64,000 nt of DNA from Enterocloster aldenensis (GCF_003434055.1 NZ_QVEX01000001.1:1117824-1181823), one strand, 5' to 3'; shown: positions 8,259 through 17,488, numbered from the stretch's first letter. Numbers and translations are program-made. Notes: generated from the sequence alone by a model not told the origin.

Positions 8259-9713
8259 TCACCCAGGCCTTTTCCGTCCCACCATCCGCAGCAGATAGGT
8301 GAAGCTTTCCATCTTAAACACCCAGGCCCCTCCCCCATACAGGACCGCCCCTGCGCCGATCTGAAGCGCCAGCTTCATCCAGGGCCCCCCGGGCAGTACG
8401 GACCCAAGGGCATACACAGCGGCGCACATTCCAACGGACAGGGCCATGGACGGCATGATATCCATCCACTGGCTGGATATGCTGTACCCCAGCAGCTTCT
8501 TGTTGGGCCAGGCATTGATGAAGGTGCAGAGGAAATCAATGACAGCCTTGATGGACACAAGGATAAGGGGACCGAACCAGGCCCCGATTACAAGTCCCAG
8601 GATACCAATGGTCTTCTTGATGACCTCCAGCTTCAGGAAGATATCGCTGCGCCCCACCGCGTTAATGGCCTGGAGATTGGTGATGTGGATGGGCCAGAAG
8701 GAGTAGGCGATGCACATGATCCTAAGATACGGCACACAGATCATCCACTTCTCCCCCAGAAGCGCCAGTACCATGGTATCCGCCACTGCAAACAGCCCAA
8801 ACAGCATAGGCAGCACCAGGAAGGAGCTGGTCCTGATGGCCCTTCGCACCATGCTCCTGACCTGGGCAACATCCCCCTGCCTGGAGGAAAATGCGGGCAG
8901 CAGAACTGCCTGGATGGCCGCCCCCAGGTTATTGACAATGAGCTTGGGGAACTGGTCGCCCCGGTTGTAGGCGCCCAGCAGTTCCTCATTATAAATCTTC
9001 CCCATGATCAGGCCATAAAGGTTGTTGAACAGGGTGTCTAAAAGGGCTGCCAGCAGCAGCTTCCACCCAAATGAAAACATGGCGCTTATACGGCCCATGG
9101 CAAACACCAGGCGCGGTTTCCAGCTGACCGTCATGAACAGGGTTGTCATAAGCGCCAGATAATAGGCAATCTGCTGCCCCACCATGGCCCATACGCCCAT
9201 TCCCCTTAATGCCATGAGGATACTGGCTGCGCCGGATATCACCACCGCCACCATGGTGGCTTTGAACAGGCCCTTGAATTCCATTTTCCTGGACACATAG
9301 GCGGTCTGCACTGAAATCACGGCTCCCGGGAACAGCACCACGGCCAGGACCCGTACAATGGGCACCAGCACGTCATTGTGGTAAAATCCGGCAATGGAAG
9401 GCGCGGACGCATAAAGGGCTGCATACATCACGGCCGCTATAGCCAGGCTGAAATAGAAAACAGATGAGAAATCCGTGTCATCTGAATGCTTTTTCTGCAC
9501 CAGGGCAGTGCTGAAACCGTTCTGCACCACCACATTGGCAATGGTGATGAATATCATGATGATGCTGACAAGGCCATATTCCGCCGGGCTTAACAGCCGG
9601 GCAAGGATGATGGCAATCACGAACTGGATACCCTGGGCCCCGCCATTTTCTAATATTTTCCAAAACAGGCCTTTCAGGACCTTACTCTTAATCTCTGTCT
9701 CTGACAAATCCAA
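8259..9713 (-). CDS. Polysaccharide flippase, MOP family (WzxC-like)
   Basis: This 484-residue polytopic protein starts at a TTG codon at 9713 with AGGA about 8 bases upstream. Its N-terminus, with FWKILENGGAQGIQFVIAI and ARLLSPAEYGLVSII, is characteristic of WzxC-type lipid-linked oligosaccharide translocases (MOP superfamily). About 12 to 14 hydrophobic helices follow. It would flip the completed repeat unit to the outer face of the membrane. It is the last full gene of the unit glf, GT2, GT2, flippase, and lies 36 bases downstream of the GT2 stop. An in-frame coding-like stretch continues past its TGA and is listed separately. The window has a second flippase at its left edge. Confidence 0.88.
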   Translation of the reverse strand: MDLSETEIKSKVLKGLFWKILENGGAQGIQFVIAIILARLLSPAEYGLVSIIMIFITIANVVVQNGFSTALVQKKHSDDTDFSSVFYFSLAIAAVMYAALYASAPSIAGFYHNDVLVPIVRVLAVVLFPGAVISVQTAYVSRKMEFKGLFKATMVAVVISGAASILMALRGMGVWAMVGQQIAYYLALMTTLFMTVSWKPRLVFAMGRISAMFSFGWKLLLAALLDTLFNNLYGLIMGKIYNEELLGAYNRGDQFPKLIVNNLGAAIQAVLLPAFSSRQGDVAQVRSMVRRAIRTSSFLVLPMLFGLFAVADTMVLALLGEKWMICVPYLRIMCIAYSFWPIHITNLQAINAVGRSDIFLKLEVIKKTIGILGLVIGAWFGPLILVSIKAVIDFLCTFINAWPNKKLLGYSISSQWMDIMPSMALSVGMCAAVYALGSVLPGGPWMKLALQIGAGAVLYGGGAWVFKMESFTYLLRMVGRKRPG

Positions 9714-9749
9714 ACTTCCTTTCCTGCACCCATTTTAGGTTAACCTGCC

Positions 9750-10736
9750 TTAATTACTTCCCCGCACCACTCTTTGGATCAGCCGGTACAGGCCGGGAGC
9801 CATGATTTCAAACCGGATGAAGAACCTGGTCCTGAGGCTCAGCTCCCTGTAATATCTCCGGTATTCCTTCTTCCTCACCTGGTCATAATGCTTTGTGTTA
9901 ACCTGCGTGAGGAAATAAATCCGCTTTGCAGCGCTCATGGCCTCGTTATGGAACCGCCCGAAGGTGGACCGGTCAAAGGTCTCGTACATCTCCTTCATCT
10001 GCTCATAGTAGCGCTTCTGTTTGTTTTCATAATCCCCCTGTTTCATCAGGCTGGTCCAGGAACTTGCCACCCCCACCCGGTACACGCACATGGGCTCGTC
10101 CATATAGTAGGCGTATCCGGCGCATGCCATCATCAGCTGCATGGGGATGTCCCCCACCGGGCAGTGGAGATAGTAGTCAGGCAGCGTCTTTACGATTCTG
10201 GCCGGAAATACAAGGGACGCCGTGGGATATCCCGTGGATTTGTCCACGATTGCCTCCGGCTCCACCTTCCTGCTTTCCCTGTAGGGCCGCATCATCCCTT
10301 CTGCCATGGAGCCGTCCACGCTTATGATCTTACTGCTGTGAAAACACAGGGAACAGTCCGGGTGGGCCCGCAGAAAATCCACCTGCTTCCGGAGTTTATG
10401 GGGGTCTGTCCAGTAGTCATCCCCCTCGCACATGGCAATGAACTCTCCCCTGGCCCTTGGGAAATTGAAAATACTGATATTGGAAATCCCCTTGGAATAC
10501 TGGTTTTCTTCCCTGAGGATCGGTTTTATGATATCCGGGTATCTGGCCGTGTACTCCCGTATGATATCGGCCGTCCCGTCCGTGGACGCATCGTCGTGAA
10601 TCAGGATTTCGTATGCGAAATCCGTTTCCTGCATCAGGAACCCGTCCAGGGCGCTCCTTATATATGGGGCGTGGTTGTAGGTGATGCAGCAGATACTGAC
10701 CGTGGGCCTGACATTTTCCATTTTATAATCATCCAT
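9750..10736 (-). CDS. GT2 glycosyltransferase
   Basis: The 328-residue enzyme has the GT2 signature VSICCITYNHAPYIRSALDG, then EILIHDDASTDGTADII near residue 45 and the metal-binding CEGDDYWTDPHKL near residue 100. This subgroup is common in capsule and wall-glycan clusters and usually adds hexose or deoxyhexose residues. The start at 10736 has GGGAG 8 bases upstream and lies 3 bases after the stop of the preceding GT2 gene, so translation is probably coupled. The basic C-terminal tail, rich in Arg and aromatics, may associate with the membrane. Donor and acceptor are not readable. Confidence 0.88.
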   Translation of the reverse strand: MDDYKMENVRPTVSICCITYNHAPYIRSALDGFLMQETDFAYEILIHDDASTDGTADIIREYTARYPDIIKPILREENQYSKGISNISIFNFPRARGEFIAMCEGDDYWTDPHKLRKQVDFLRAHPDCSLCFHSSKIISVDGSMAEGMMRPYRESRKVEPEAIVDKSTGYPTASLVFPARIVKTLPDYYLHCPVGDIPMQLMMACAGYAYYMDEPMCVYRVGVASSWTSLMKQGDYENKQKRYYEQMKEMYETFDRSTFGRFHNEAMSAAKRIYFLTQVNTKHYDQVRKKEYRRYYRELSLRTRFFIRFEIMAPGLYRLIQRVVRGSN

Positions 10737-10739
10737 ATC

Positions 10740-11807
10740 TTAATCTCCCATAAACAACATCTGCCCAATGGTCCTGAGGGCCGTATTTTTCGTAAATCCG
10801 TAACGCATCATAAGCAGGATCTTCCCAAGCCTGCTTTTTCGCGGAAGTTCCGTAAACGCAGACAGTATCTCCCTCTGCCCCGGATCCAGCTCATCATGGA
10901 ACAGGGCCAGCAGGCACCCGGCCTGCCCGAACATAAGCCTGTAATTCTCCTTTGCCCTGCCCCCGTCCTTGATGCGCGCCCCGGCGCCTTTGAGGCTGTC
11001 CCCTTTTTCCGCTCCCAGCGTGTTGTCCCTGTGCTGGCGGTACAGGTACAGCGGCTGCCCCACCCATCCAATCCTGCCAAAGCAGCTGGCAAGAAGGGCC
11101 AGCCAGGCGTCATGCATCAGGCAGACCCGGGGCAGCTGCTCCAGGTACGGCAGCATGGCACGGTTCATCATCACCGCGCCGCCGGTAACATTGTTCTGTA
11201 CCAGCAGCTGGGGAAGGCTGGTGCGCTCCGGCGATATTTTCTGATAGCGGAAAAAGCTGGGGGCAATCTCACCCAGATGTTCATCCACCACCTTAAGGTC
11301 GGAGTGGACCAGGACCGGAAGCCCGCCCTTTGACGCGCTTCCTTCCAGCTCCTGCATTTTCCGGAGAAGCATCTGCGCCTTACAGGGCAGCCACACATCA
11401 TCCTGGTCGCTGAGCATGAAGTAGTCTGAGGACGCGGCCCTTATAAGCCGCTCCCCCTGCTCAGGCGTCAAATCGTAATCATCCTCCCAGGCAGCCTTGC
11501 CCTTACCCGCTGCCAGGGAGGCCATCATCTTAAGCAATCCCAGGAAATGGGCCGCGGCCCCTCCTGAACCAGTGCGGCGGTGCAGTATCAGCACGCGGTC
11601 CCTATGCTTAAGGCCATACCGGTCCAAAAGCACGCCTGTGCCGTCCGACGAGCCGTCGTCCGATACCACAAGAAGGATTCCCCCCTGGCCCTGGGCCAGG
11701 ATGGAATCCATCTGCTCTTCAATATAATCCCTGCCGTTATAGGCAGCCGCAAGTACCGTTATGCCGCGGTCCATACCTGCCCCGTCCAACACCTTCAATG
11801 CGTTCAC
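10740..11807 (-). CDS. GT2 glycosyltransferase
   Basis: This 355-residue GT2 enzyme shows ITVLAAAYNGRDYIEEQMDS, VVSDDGSSDGTGVLL near residue 45, and FMLSDQDDVWLPCK near residue 135, the acidic metal-binding motif of the rhamnosyl/galactofuranosyl-type subgroup. VHSDLKVVDEHL and CLMHDAWLALLASC are further family landmarks. Translation begins at GTG (11807), which overlaps the glf stop codon as GTGA; AGAGGAA lies 8 bases upstream inside glf. Because it sits directly behind UDP-galactopyranose mutase, a galactofuranosyl transfer is a reasonable but unproven role. Confidence 0.87.
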   Translation of the reverse strand: MNALKVLDGAGMDRGITVLAAAYNGRDYIEEQMDSILAQGQGGILLVVSDDGSSDGTGVLLDRYGLKHRDRVLILHRRTGSGGAAAHFLGLLKMMASLAAGKGKAAWEDDYDLTPEQGERLIRAASSDYFMLSDQDDVWLPCKAQMLLRKMQELEGSASKGGLPVLVHSDLKVVDEHLGEIAPSFFRYQKISPERTSLPQLLVQNNVTGGAVMMNRAMLPYLEQLPRVCLMHDAWLALLASCFGRIGWVGQPLYLYRQHRDNTLGAEKGDSLKGAGARIKDGGRAKENYRLMFGQAGCLLALFHDELDPGQREILSAFTELPRKSRLGKILLMMRYGFTKNTALRTIGQMLFMGD

Positions 11808-12904
11808 CCAAAGATTTCCTCTGCCCGTCCCATGGCTGATTCAATCACCTTATCCATGTCATAATACTTATATTCTCCCAGACGGCCGCCAAACAATACA
11901 TGCTCCTCCGCTTTTGCCAGTTCCTCATAGCGGCGGTACAGCTCCTGGTTCTTCCCGTCATTGACCGGATAATAGGGCTCCATGCCCTCCTGCCAGCTGA
12001 CCGGATATTCCTTTGTCACCACGGTCTTTGGCTGGGTGCCGAATTCAAAATGCTTATGCTCGATCATCCTTGTATACGGCGTTTCCCTGTCCGTATAATT
12101 GACCACTGCCACACCCTGGTGGTTCTCTTCGTCAAGCACCTGGGATTCAAAGCGCAGGCTGCGGTACTCCAGCTTGCCATAACAGTAGCCGTAGAAAGCG
12201 TCAATGGTTCCTGTATAGACCACGGTATGTCCCAGGCTGTCATAATGCTCCCTGTGCTCCAGGTAATCCACGCCGGTCAGGATATCGCAGCCCTCAAACA
12301 GCTTATCTATGATGACATTGTATCCGCCGATGGGAATGCCCTGGTATAAGTCGTTAAAATAGTTATTGTCGTATGTGTAGCGGACCGGAATACGCCTGAT
12401 GATAAATGCAGGCAGCTCCGTGCAGTCCCGGCCCCACTGTTTCTCCGTATATCCCTTGATCAGCTTCTCATACAGTTCCCGGCCCACCAGGCTGATGGCC
12501 TGTTCCTCCAGGTTGCAGGGTTCTCCCCGTACCTCTGCCTTCTGCTTCTCAATCATGGCCTTTGCCTCATCCGGCGTGGAGATTCCCCACATCTTGCTGA
12601 ATGTATTCATATTAAAAGGCATGTTGTACATCTCGCCCTTAAAGTTTGCCACAGGACTGTTGGTATAGCGGTTGAACTCAGCCAGATTGTTGACAAATCC
12701 CCAAACCTTCTTATTGCTGGTATGGAAAATGTGGGCGCCGTACTTGTGCACATGGATTCCTTCCACATCCTCACAATATATATTACCGCCGATGTGGTCC
12801 CTTTTTTCCACCACCAGGCATGTCTTACCGTTCTTCTTTGCATACCAGGCAAACACGCCTGCGTACAGTCCGCTTCCGACCAGTACATAATCGTAATGCT
12901 TCAT
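11804..12904 (-). CDS. glf: UDP-galactopyranose mutase
   Basis: The 366-residue protein matches Glf along its length. It has an N-terminal FAD-binding Rossmann motif (YVLVGSGLYAGVFAWYA), EKRDHIGGNIY, the KYGAHIFHTS loop, GYTEKQWGRD, the IPVRYTYDNNYFND segment and PIGGYNVIIDKLF. Glf interconverts UDP-galactopyranose and UDP-galactofuranose using reduced FAD, so the surface glycan made here probably contains galactofuranose. It is the first gene of its operon, behind a consensus promoter at 12988-13016, and is coupled to the following GT2 gene by a 4-base overlap. Confidence 0.96.
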   Translation of the reverse strand: MKHYDYVLVGSGLYAGVFAWYAKKNGKTCLVVEKRDHIGGNIYCEDVEGIHVHKYGAHIFHTSNKKVWGFVNNLAEFNRYTNSPVANFKGEMYNMPFNMNTFSKMWGISTPDEAKAMIEKQKAEVRGEPCNLEEQAISLVGRELYEKLIKGYTEKQWGRDCTELPAFIIRRIPVRYTYDNNYFNDLYQGIPIGGYNVIIDKLFEGCDILTGVDYLEHREHYDSLGHTVVYTGTIDAFYGYCYGKLEYRSLRFESQVLDEENHQGVAVVNYTDRETPYTRMIEHKHFEFGTQPKTVVTKEYPVSWQEGMEPYYPVNDGKNQELYRRYEELAKAEEHVLFGGRLGEYKYYDMDKVIESAMGRAEEIFG

Positions 12905-12987
12905 TCCGGATTCTCCTCCTTAAGGCCCCTCCTGAGCGCCCGCTGCATGTCTGATAAGGCGTGTTTACTAAGGGGGTTGTTTTCACA

Positions 12988-13016
12988 ATTGTACTATGTT
13001 TTGGCAAAAATGTAAA
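12988..13016 (-). promoter_or_regulatory. Sigma-A promoter of the glf operon
   Basis: On the minus strand TTTACA (13011-13016) and TACAAT (12988-12993) are separated by 17 bases, about 80 bases upstream of the glf start. Confidence 0.8.
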
Positions 13017-13104
13017 TGACGGCTTAAAACCTCCCACTCTGTCCGGCCAGATGGTTTTATCAGCCGTTTCCCTCCGCCGCGTGCGGTTCCCGGGCGCAGG
13101 TACT

Positions 13105-13827
13105 TCATTTCCCCCTGTGCGCCAGGTCATAGAACACAAACCGGTCCGGCCTGTGGCGTGACTGGGTGAATTCAAACATGATGCCCTGGGCATTGTATGT
13201 CATGCTGCTGACCACCGCCATGCAGTTATATCCTTTCATGTCCAGATAGGTCTCGTCAATCTGGTTCATGCGCTCCACGGTCATCTTCCGCTTGGTGGTC
13301 ACGATGCTTTCCCCCAGTTCCTGCTCCATGTACTCATAAATGGAGCCCTCCGCAATCTCCCGGGTCAGGTTTTTCACCACATCCTTCAGGAAATAGTTGT
13401 GGTCAATAATCAGGGCCTCCCCGTCAATGTAACGCACCCTCTGGATATAATAAACCTGGGCCCCTATGGGGAATGTGGTCCTCTTCTGGATTTTCCCATC
13501 CACCGTAAGCTCGGCAAAACAGGCCACATGGGTCCTGTAGCTCTTTTTATTCCTGGCCACAGCCTCTTTCAGGCTCTCAATCCCACTTAGGAGGAACTCC
13601 GACTGTTCCTGGGGCTGGTATATAATCTGGACCCCTTTGCCGTGGATGCTCTGCACATATCCTTCCGATGCCATCTGTCCGATTGCCCTTCGTATGGTGT
13701 TCCTGGAACACTCAAATTCCTTAACCAACATGTTCTCCGAGGGCAGCATTTCCTGGCAGGCGTACACCCCGTTCTCAATCCTGCCCCGCAGTTCCATATA
13801 AATCCGGTCGTATTTCGTCTTAGCCAT
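13105..13827 (-). CDS. GntR-family transcriptional regulator (HutC/UTRA type)
   Basis: ATG at 13827 (MAKTKYDRIYMELRGRIENG) has GAGGT 4 bases upstream. The 240-residue protein has an N-terminal winged helix with MLPSENMLVKEFECSRNTIRRAIGQMASEGYVQSIHGKG-type features (SEN..L and NTIRRAI). A C-terminal UTRA ligand domain follows (about 90-235), with VYYIQRVRYIDGEALIIDHNY. UTRA regulators usually sense phosphorylated sugars; the overall look recalls TreR. No sugar operon is directly adjacent, so the target may be remote or itself. Two 12-base direct repeats at 13873-13896, just upstream, are candidate operator sequence. Confidence 0.88.
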   Translation of the reverse strand: MAKTKYDRIYMELRGRIENGVYACQEMLPSENMLVKEFECSRNTIRRAIGQMASEGYVQSIHGKGVQIIYQPQEQSEFLLSGIESLKEAVARNKKSYRTHVACFAELTVDGKIQKRTTFPIGAQVYYIQRVRYIDGEALIIDHNYFLKDVVKNLTREIAEGSIYEYMEQELGESIVTTKRKMTVERMNQIDETYLDMKGYNCMAVVSSMTYNAQGIMFEFTQSRHRPDRFVFYDLAHRGK

Positions 13828-13872
13828 ATCTACCTCACTATCCCGCATCCTCCCGGTGTACAGGAAAATGCA

Positions 13873-13896
13873 CGCTCATACTAACGCTTATACTAA
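13873..13896. repeat. Tandem 12-base direct repeat upstream of the GntR gene
   Basis: CGCTCATACTAA (13873-13884) is followed immediately by CGCTTATACTAA (13885-13896), about 46 bases before the GntR start. Its position fits an autoregulatory operator, or it may overlap a -10 element (TATAAG on the minus strand). Confidence 0.5.
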
Positions 13897-13914
13897 TTTT
13901 ACCCCTGTGCTCCC

Positions 13915-14670
13915 TCACATCATGGGAATGTGAAGGACAAACAGGCGGATTAAGAACAGTACCAGAAGGTGGAGGGGGTAAAACCAGTAAAATATATATT
14001 TATTACCCTGCCTTCCCTTTTCCCCGCTGTACATGAGCAGGGGGACTGCTGCCAACGCGCCTGCCCCCATCCCTGCCCCCAAGGTATCTGCAAAGGACAC
14101 CAGGCATCCGCCCGCCACCCTGGCCGTACGGTTCCTCCTCAGAAGGTAGAATGCTGCAATCATCAGCATACCGTCCGCGCCGTAATCAGAATTTATCAGC
14201 CAGGCAAACCCGCAGGCAGCCGCCAGCACCAGGGCCATGTAAATATGCTGCCTGGCATCATAATAAGCTTCCGCCTTCTTAAACCCATGAAGCATCACAA
14301 GCCCGGCTGCCAGTTCCACATATATATTCCGGCTGCCTCCAATCCATCCATTGTACACTGCCAGGGAAAAGGGGATTTCCGAAACAGCCGCAAACACAAT
14401 CATGCGCAGGCAGTATTTCCTCCAATCCCGGGTATGGAGGAACCCTTCCGTCAGAAGGAACCCATAAATAGGAAATGCTGCACGTCCCAATATCCTCATG
14501 CCATATGCCACATACCCAAGGGTTTCCGGGTTAACCGTCCAAAGGAAATTCCCCGGCGCGCCCCCGCCTCCCCCATACTCCAGCCAGTACTGCAGTATCA
14601 CAAGCCCTGTATGGTCAATCAGCATGACAGCCATTGCAATCCATTTCAATGCATTACTGCTAAGCTTCAT
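13915..14670 (-). CDS. TraX family integral membrane protein
   Basis: The 251-residue protein opens with LSSNALKWIAMAVMLIDHTG, the hallmark of the TraX family. About six hydrophobic helices follow, with GRAAFPIYGFLLTEGFLHT and YWFYPLHLLVLFLIRL near the end. In F plasmids TraX acetylates pilin. In Firmicutes chromosomes the role of TraX-like proteins is not settled, though an acyltransferase-like fold is assumed. The start overlaps the stop of the upstream HAD gene by 4 bases (ATGA), so the two are translated together. It is followed 88 bases later by the GntR gene in the same direction. Confidence 0.85.
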   Translation of the reverse strand: MKLSSNALKWIAMAVMLIDHTGLVILQYWLEYGGGGGAPGNFLWTVNPETLGYVAYGMRILGRAAFPIYGFLLTEGFLHTRDWRKYCLRMIVFAAVSEIPFSLAVYNGWIGGSRNIYVELAAGLVMLHGFKKAEAYYDARQHIYMALVLAAACGFAWLINSDYGADGMLMIAAFYLLRRNRTARVAGGCLVSFADTLGAGMGAGALAAVPLLMYSGEKGRQGNKYIFYWFYPLHLLVLFLIRLFVLHIPMM

Positions 14671-15488
14671 TTAAAATTCTCCTCTAGCGCCGCCAAAAGT
14701 CCCTGGTGGTCATTATCCAATGTCACATGTGCCGCGCTGCGCCGGACCACAAGGGGCGCGTTGGCCATGGCATAGCTGTTTTTAACCGCCCTGAGCATGT
14801 CCATGTCATTGCATCCGTCCCCGAAGGCAATCACCTGGTCCAGTCCAACGCCGTAATGGCTGCAGAGGAATCCCACGCCCCTGGACTTGCTCACCCTTCC
14901 ATCCATCACTTCCAGGTATACAGGCGATGAAGATGCGACGGACAGGTCCGGGAAATGTTCCTTCAGGCGTTTTTCCAGTCCCTGCACTGCTTTCTCCTGC
15001 CCCATGAGGAGGAACTTGTGCACGCCCCGGTCCGCTGCGAATACTTCCCTTATGTCCCCGTTCATGGCCTTTAGCCCTGTAATCTCCTCTTCCTTCCTGA
15101 CCCAGGGACTGCTGTCGTCATCCACCACCCATCTGCTGCCCCCATAGGTATTGCAGCAGATTTCAGGAAATTCCTTCCCAATCAGGTCCTTAATCCTGAC
15201 TGCCAGGTCCAGGTCCATCTGGCAGCTGTACATTGTCTTGCCATCCTCATCCCGGACCAATGCCCCACTGTAACATACCATGGGCGCCCGGCAGCCAATC
15301 ATGGCCTGGATTGTGGTCATGCCTTCAGGCATCCTGGCCGAAACCAGGACAAAGGGGACCCCTTCCCTTTCCAGTTCCAGAATCTTTCTGCGGGTGGGCT
15401 CCGGTACGTGATGGCTGCTGTTTAACAGGGTGCCGTCAATGTCACTGAAAACCATCTTATATTTATGGAATGTTCGGACAGCTTTCAT
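14667..15488 (-). CDS. HAD-superfamily phosphatase, Cof type
   Basis: The 273-residue protein has all four HAD motifs of the Cof/YidA subfamily. Motif I is MVFSDIDGTLLNSS with the nucleophile Asp and the general-acid Asp. Motif II lies around FVLVSARMPEG, motif III is a Lys near VSKSRGVGF, and motif IV is VIAFGDGCNDMDML. These cytosolic enzymes dephosphorylate sugar phosphates or flavin and pyridoxal phosphates, with loose specificity. ATG at 15488 follows AAAGGAGT at good spacing. It is coupled to the TraX-like gene by a 4-base overlap. The exact substrate is unknown. Confidence 0.92.
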   Translation of the reverse strand: MKAVRTFHKYKMVFSDIDGTLLNSSHHVPEPTRRKILELEREGVPFVLVSARMPEGMTTIQAMIGCRAPMVCYSGALVRDEDGKTMYSCQMDLDLAVRIKDLIGKEFPEICCNTYGGSRWVVDDDSSPWVRKEEEITGLKAMNGDIREVFAADRGVHKFLLMGQEKAVQGLEKRLKEHFPDLSVASSSPVYLEVMDGRVSKSRGVGFLCSHYGVGLDQVIAFGDGCNDMDMLRAVKNSYAMANAPLVVRRSAAHVTLDNDHQGLLAALEENFK

Positions 15489-15508
15489 ACGGACTCCTTT
15501 CTCTTACG

Positions 15509-15534
15509 CCTTTATATCGCACCTTTATATCACG
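15509..15534. repeat. Tandem 13-base repeat upstream of the HAD gene
   Basis: CCTTTATATCGCA and CCTTTATATCACG are adjacent, 21 bases before the HAD start. On the minus strand each unit contains a TATAAAG element, so the repeat may carry duplicate -10-like sequence. The remainder of 15489-15784 holds the plus-strand promoter at 15710-15737 and nothing else I recognise. Confidence 0.4.
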
Positions 15535-15709
15535 CTTTTTTACTGCGCTTTCGTATTACACTTTTTCCTGCTCTTTTACATTTTTAATCCCTATTATCTT
15601 AACACTGACATGGGGGTTTGCAAAGTATTTTTTCACCTTGTCCGCCTCCCTTCCCCTGTCCCATCCGGTCCGTTGGCGCTGAAAAGACCGGCTGTCCAGC
15701 TTTTCCCCC

Positions 15710-15737
15710 TTGTATTTATTTCTACATGTTATATAAT
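15710..15737 (+). promoter_or_regulatory. Sigma-A-like promoter for the 15785 membrane-protein gene
   Basis: TTGTAT (15710-15715) and TATAAT (15732-15737) are 16 bases apart, about 48 bases upstream of the start codon. The -10 is perfect and the -35 is moderate. Confidence 0.55.
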
Positions 15738-15784
15738 CTTCTATAAGGCATTTGTTAAAAAGTCGTTAAAAATGGAGGAAATAT

Positions 15785-17443
15785 ATGAGAAAAAAGACGC
15801 AATTTCTGCTGAACCTGGTGTTGACACTGGTCTTTCTGGTGTTGATTGTCTTCCAGGGTCCTAACCTGAATCCAATGTATCCTGACGGTGCATTTTCCTG
15901 GTGCTTCATCATCAGCTGCTACGTAATCCTTAACTTTTTCGTAGCCCTTGGAAGCGTGCGTATTACTACCAATGAATACAACCGTCCCCAGTTATCCGTT
16001 GACAAGAGCGTGGGCGGATATAAGACCGGCTTTGCCCTTTTGGCCATCCTCTGGGTCCTGTACTTTGCCGCCACCGTCCTCTCCATGCCCCTGTTCAATT
16101 ACAAGGTTTACAGGGACCAGCTGGGGACGCCTGTTGTGTCAGAGTTCACCGACACGGTCCAGCCCCTTGCCTTAGACCAGCTGCCCATTGTGGACAAAAG
16201 CCTTGCAAGGGAGCTTGCGGATAAAAAGGTAGGCGAAAACCCGGGGCTGGGCAGCCAGGTGGTCCTGGGAATCCCGGTAATCCAGAAGGTAAACGGAAAG
16301 CTGGTCTGGGTGGTTCCCCTGGAACACTCCGGCTTCTTCAAATGGCTTAAGAACATGGACGGCTCCGCGGGCTATATCGTGGTGTCTGCCAGCGATGTCA
16401 GCGATGTTACCCTTGTGACGGACCACAAGATTAAATACCAGGCCAATGCGTATATACTGGACGACCTGAACCGTCATGTCCGTCTGTTTGGAGGCGGCCT
16501 GTTCAAGGGCCTTACAGACTATTCCTTTGAGCTGGATGATGACGGGGTGCCCTACTGGGTCATCACTACCTATAAGAACCGATGGCTCTTTAACCTGCCG
16601 GAAGCAACCGGCGTGCTGACCGTGAACGCCACCACGGGTGAGACAACACAATACACCATTGACACCCTTCCGGAATGGGTGGACCGCGTACAGCCGGAAA
16701 GCTTTGTCATGGACCAGATACAGAACCAGGGCACCTATGTCCACGGAATCTTTAACTTCTCCAACCAGGATAAGTTCCGCCCCAGCCAGGGTGACATCAT
16801 CATCTACAACGGCGCCCGCTGCTACCTGTTCACAGGACTGACCAGCGTTGGCTCTGATGAATCCGCCATCGGCTTTATATTGGTGGACATGGTGACAAAG
16901 GAATCCAACATTTACCAGATGAGCGGCGCCACGGAAACAGCTGCCCAGAGTTCTGCCGAAGGAAAGGTACAGCAGTTCGGTTACCGCGCCTCCTTCCCCA
17001 TGATCATCAATCTGGACGGGCAGGCCACTTACTTCATGACGCTTAAGGATAATGCAGGGCTGATCAAGCAATACGCATTTGTTTCCGTTTCCAACTACAC
17101 CAATGTGGGAACCGGTGAAACCATTGACAGCGCCCTGCGCAACTACCGCCAGGTACAGGGCACGGTGAACAGCAACATCTCCGCAGGCCAGGCCACCACC
17201 ACGGCCAAAGGAACGGTCCTGAGGATTGCCAGTGAGACAATGGAAAACACCATCACTTACAAGATCATCCTGGAAGAGCAGAAGGACCACATCTTTACCG
17301 TGTCCTATGAGCTCAGCAGTGAACTGGCCCTGACCCAGCCGGGGGACAGGGTGTCCATGGATTATATGGAGGACCCCACCGGGGTTTGCCCGGCGCTCTC
17401 CTTTGATAATCTGGAGTTCACGCAGAAAGGGTCCGGCTCCTGA
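15785..17443 (+). CDS. Uncharacterised membrane protein with large extracytoplasmic domain
   Basis: I do not recognise a named family. ATG at 15785 follows GGAGG by about 8 bases. The 552-residue protein has three N-terminal hydrophobic helices: residues about 6-24, about 38-58, and about 80-101 (TGFALLAILWVLYFAATVL). A long region without further helices follows (about 105-552), rich in beta-prone segments such as VPYWVITTYKNRWLF and ESFVMDQIQNQGTYVHGIF. The last 85 residues read like a separate small beta domain. No catalytic motif or lipobox is visible. It appears monocistronic and faces the 3D-domain gene. A role at the cell envelope is a guess from topology only. Confidence 0.75.
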   Translation: MRKKTQFLLNLVLTLVFLVLIVFQGPNLNPMYPDGAFSWCFIISCYVILNFFVALGSVRITTNEYNRPQLSVDKSVGGYKTGFALLAILWVLYFAATVLSMPLFNYKVYRDQLGTPVVSEFTDTVQPLALDQLPIVDKSLARELADKKVGENPGLGSQVVLGIPVIQKVNGKLVWVVPLEHSGFFKWLKNMDGSAGYIVVSASDVSDVTLVTDHKIKYQANAYILDDLNRHVRLFGGGLFKGLTDYSFELDDDGVPYWVITTYKNRWLFNLPEATGVLTVNATTGETTQYTIDTLPEWVDRVQPESFVMDQIQNQGTYVHGIFNFSNQDKFRPSQGDIIIYNGARCYLFTGLTSVGSDESAIGFILVDMVTKESNIYQMSGATETAAQSSAEGKVQQFGYRASFPMIINLDGQATYFMTLKDNAGLIKQYAFVSVSNYTNVGTGETIDSALRNYRQVQGTVNSNISAGQATTTAKGTVLRIASETMENTITYKIILEEQKDHIFTVSYELSSELALTQPGDRVSMDYMEDPTGVCPALSFDNLEFTQKGSGS

Positions 17444-17488
17444 TCATGTCCGCATAGGACGGAATAAAACAAAAGACATCTGTGCTAA

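Noticed and set aside
9774..11333. A 519-codon plus-strand open frame opposite the two GT2 genes
   Set aside because: It is antisense to two clear glycosyltransferases, is rich in His/Pro/Arg, has no ribosome-binding site or domain, and results from the G/C-rich third positions of the real genes. The same holds for long antisense frames at 8208-9041, 16172-17290, 50999-52360, 52611-54065 and 59688-60758.
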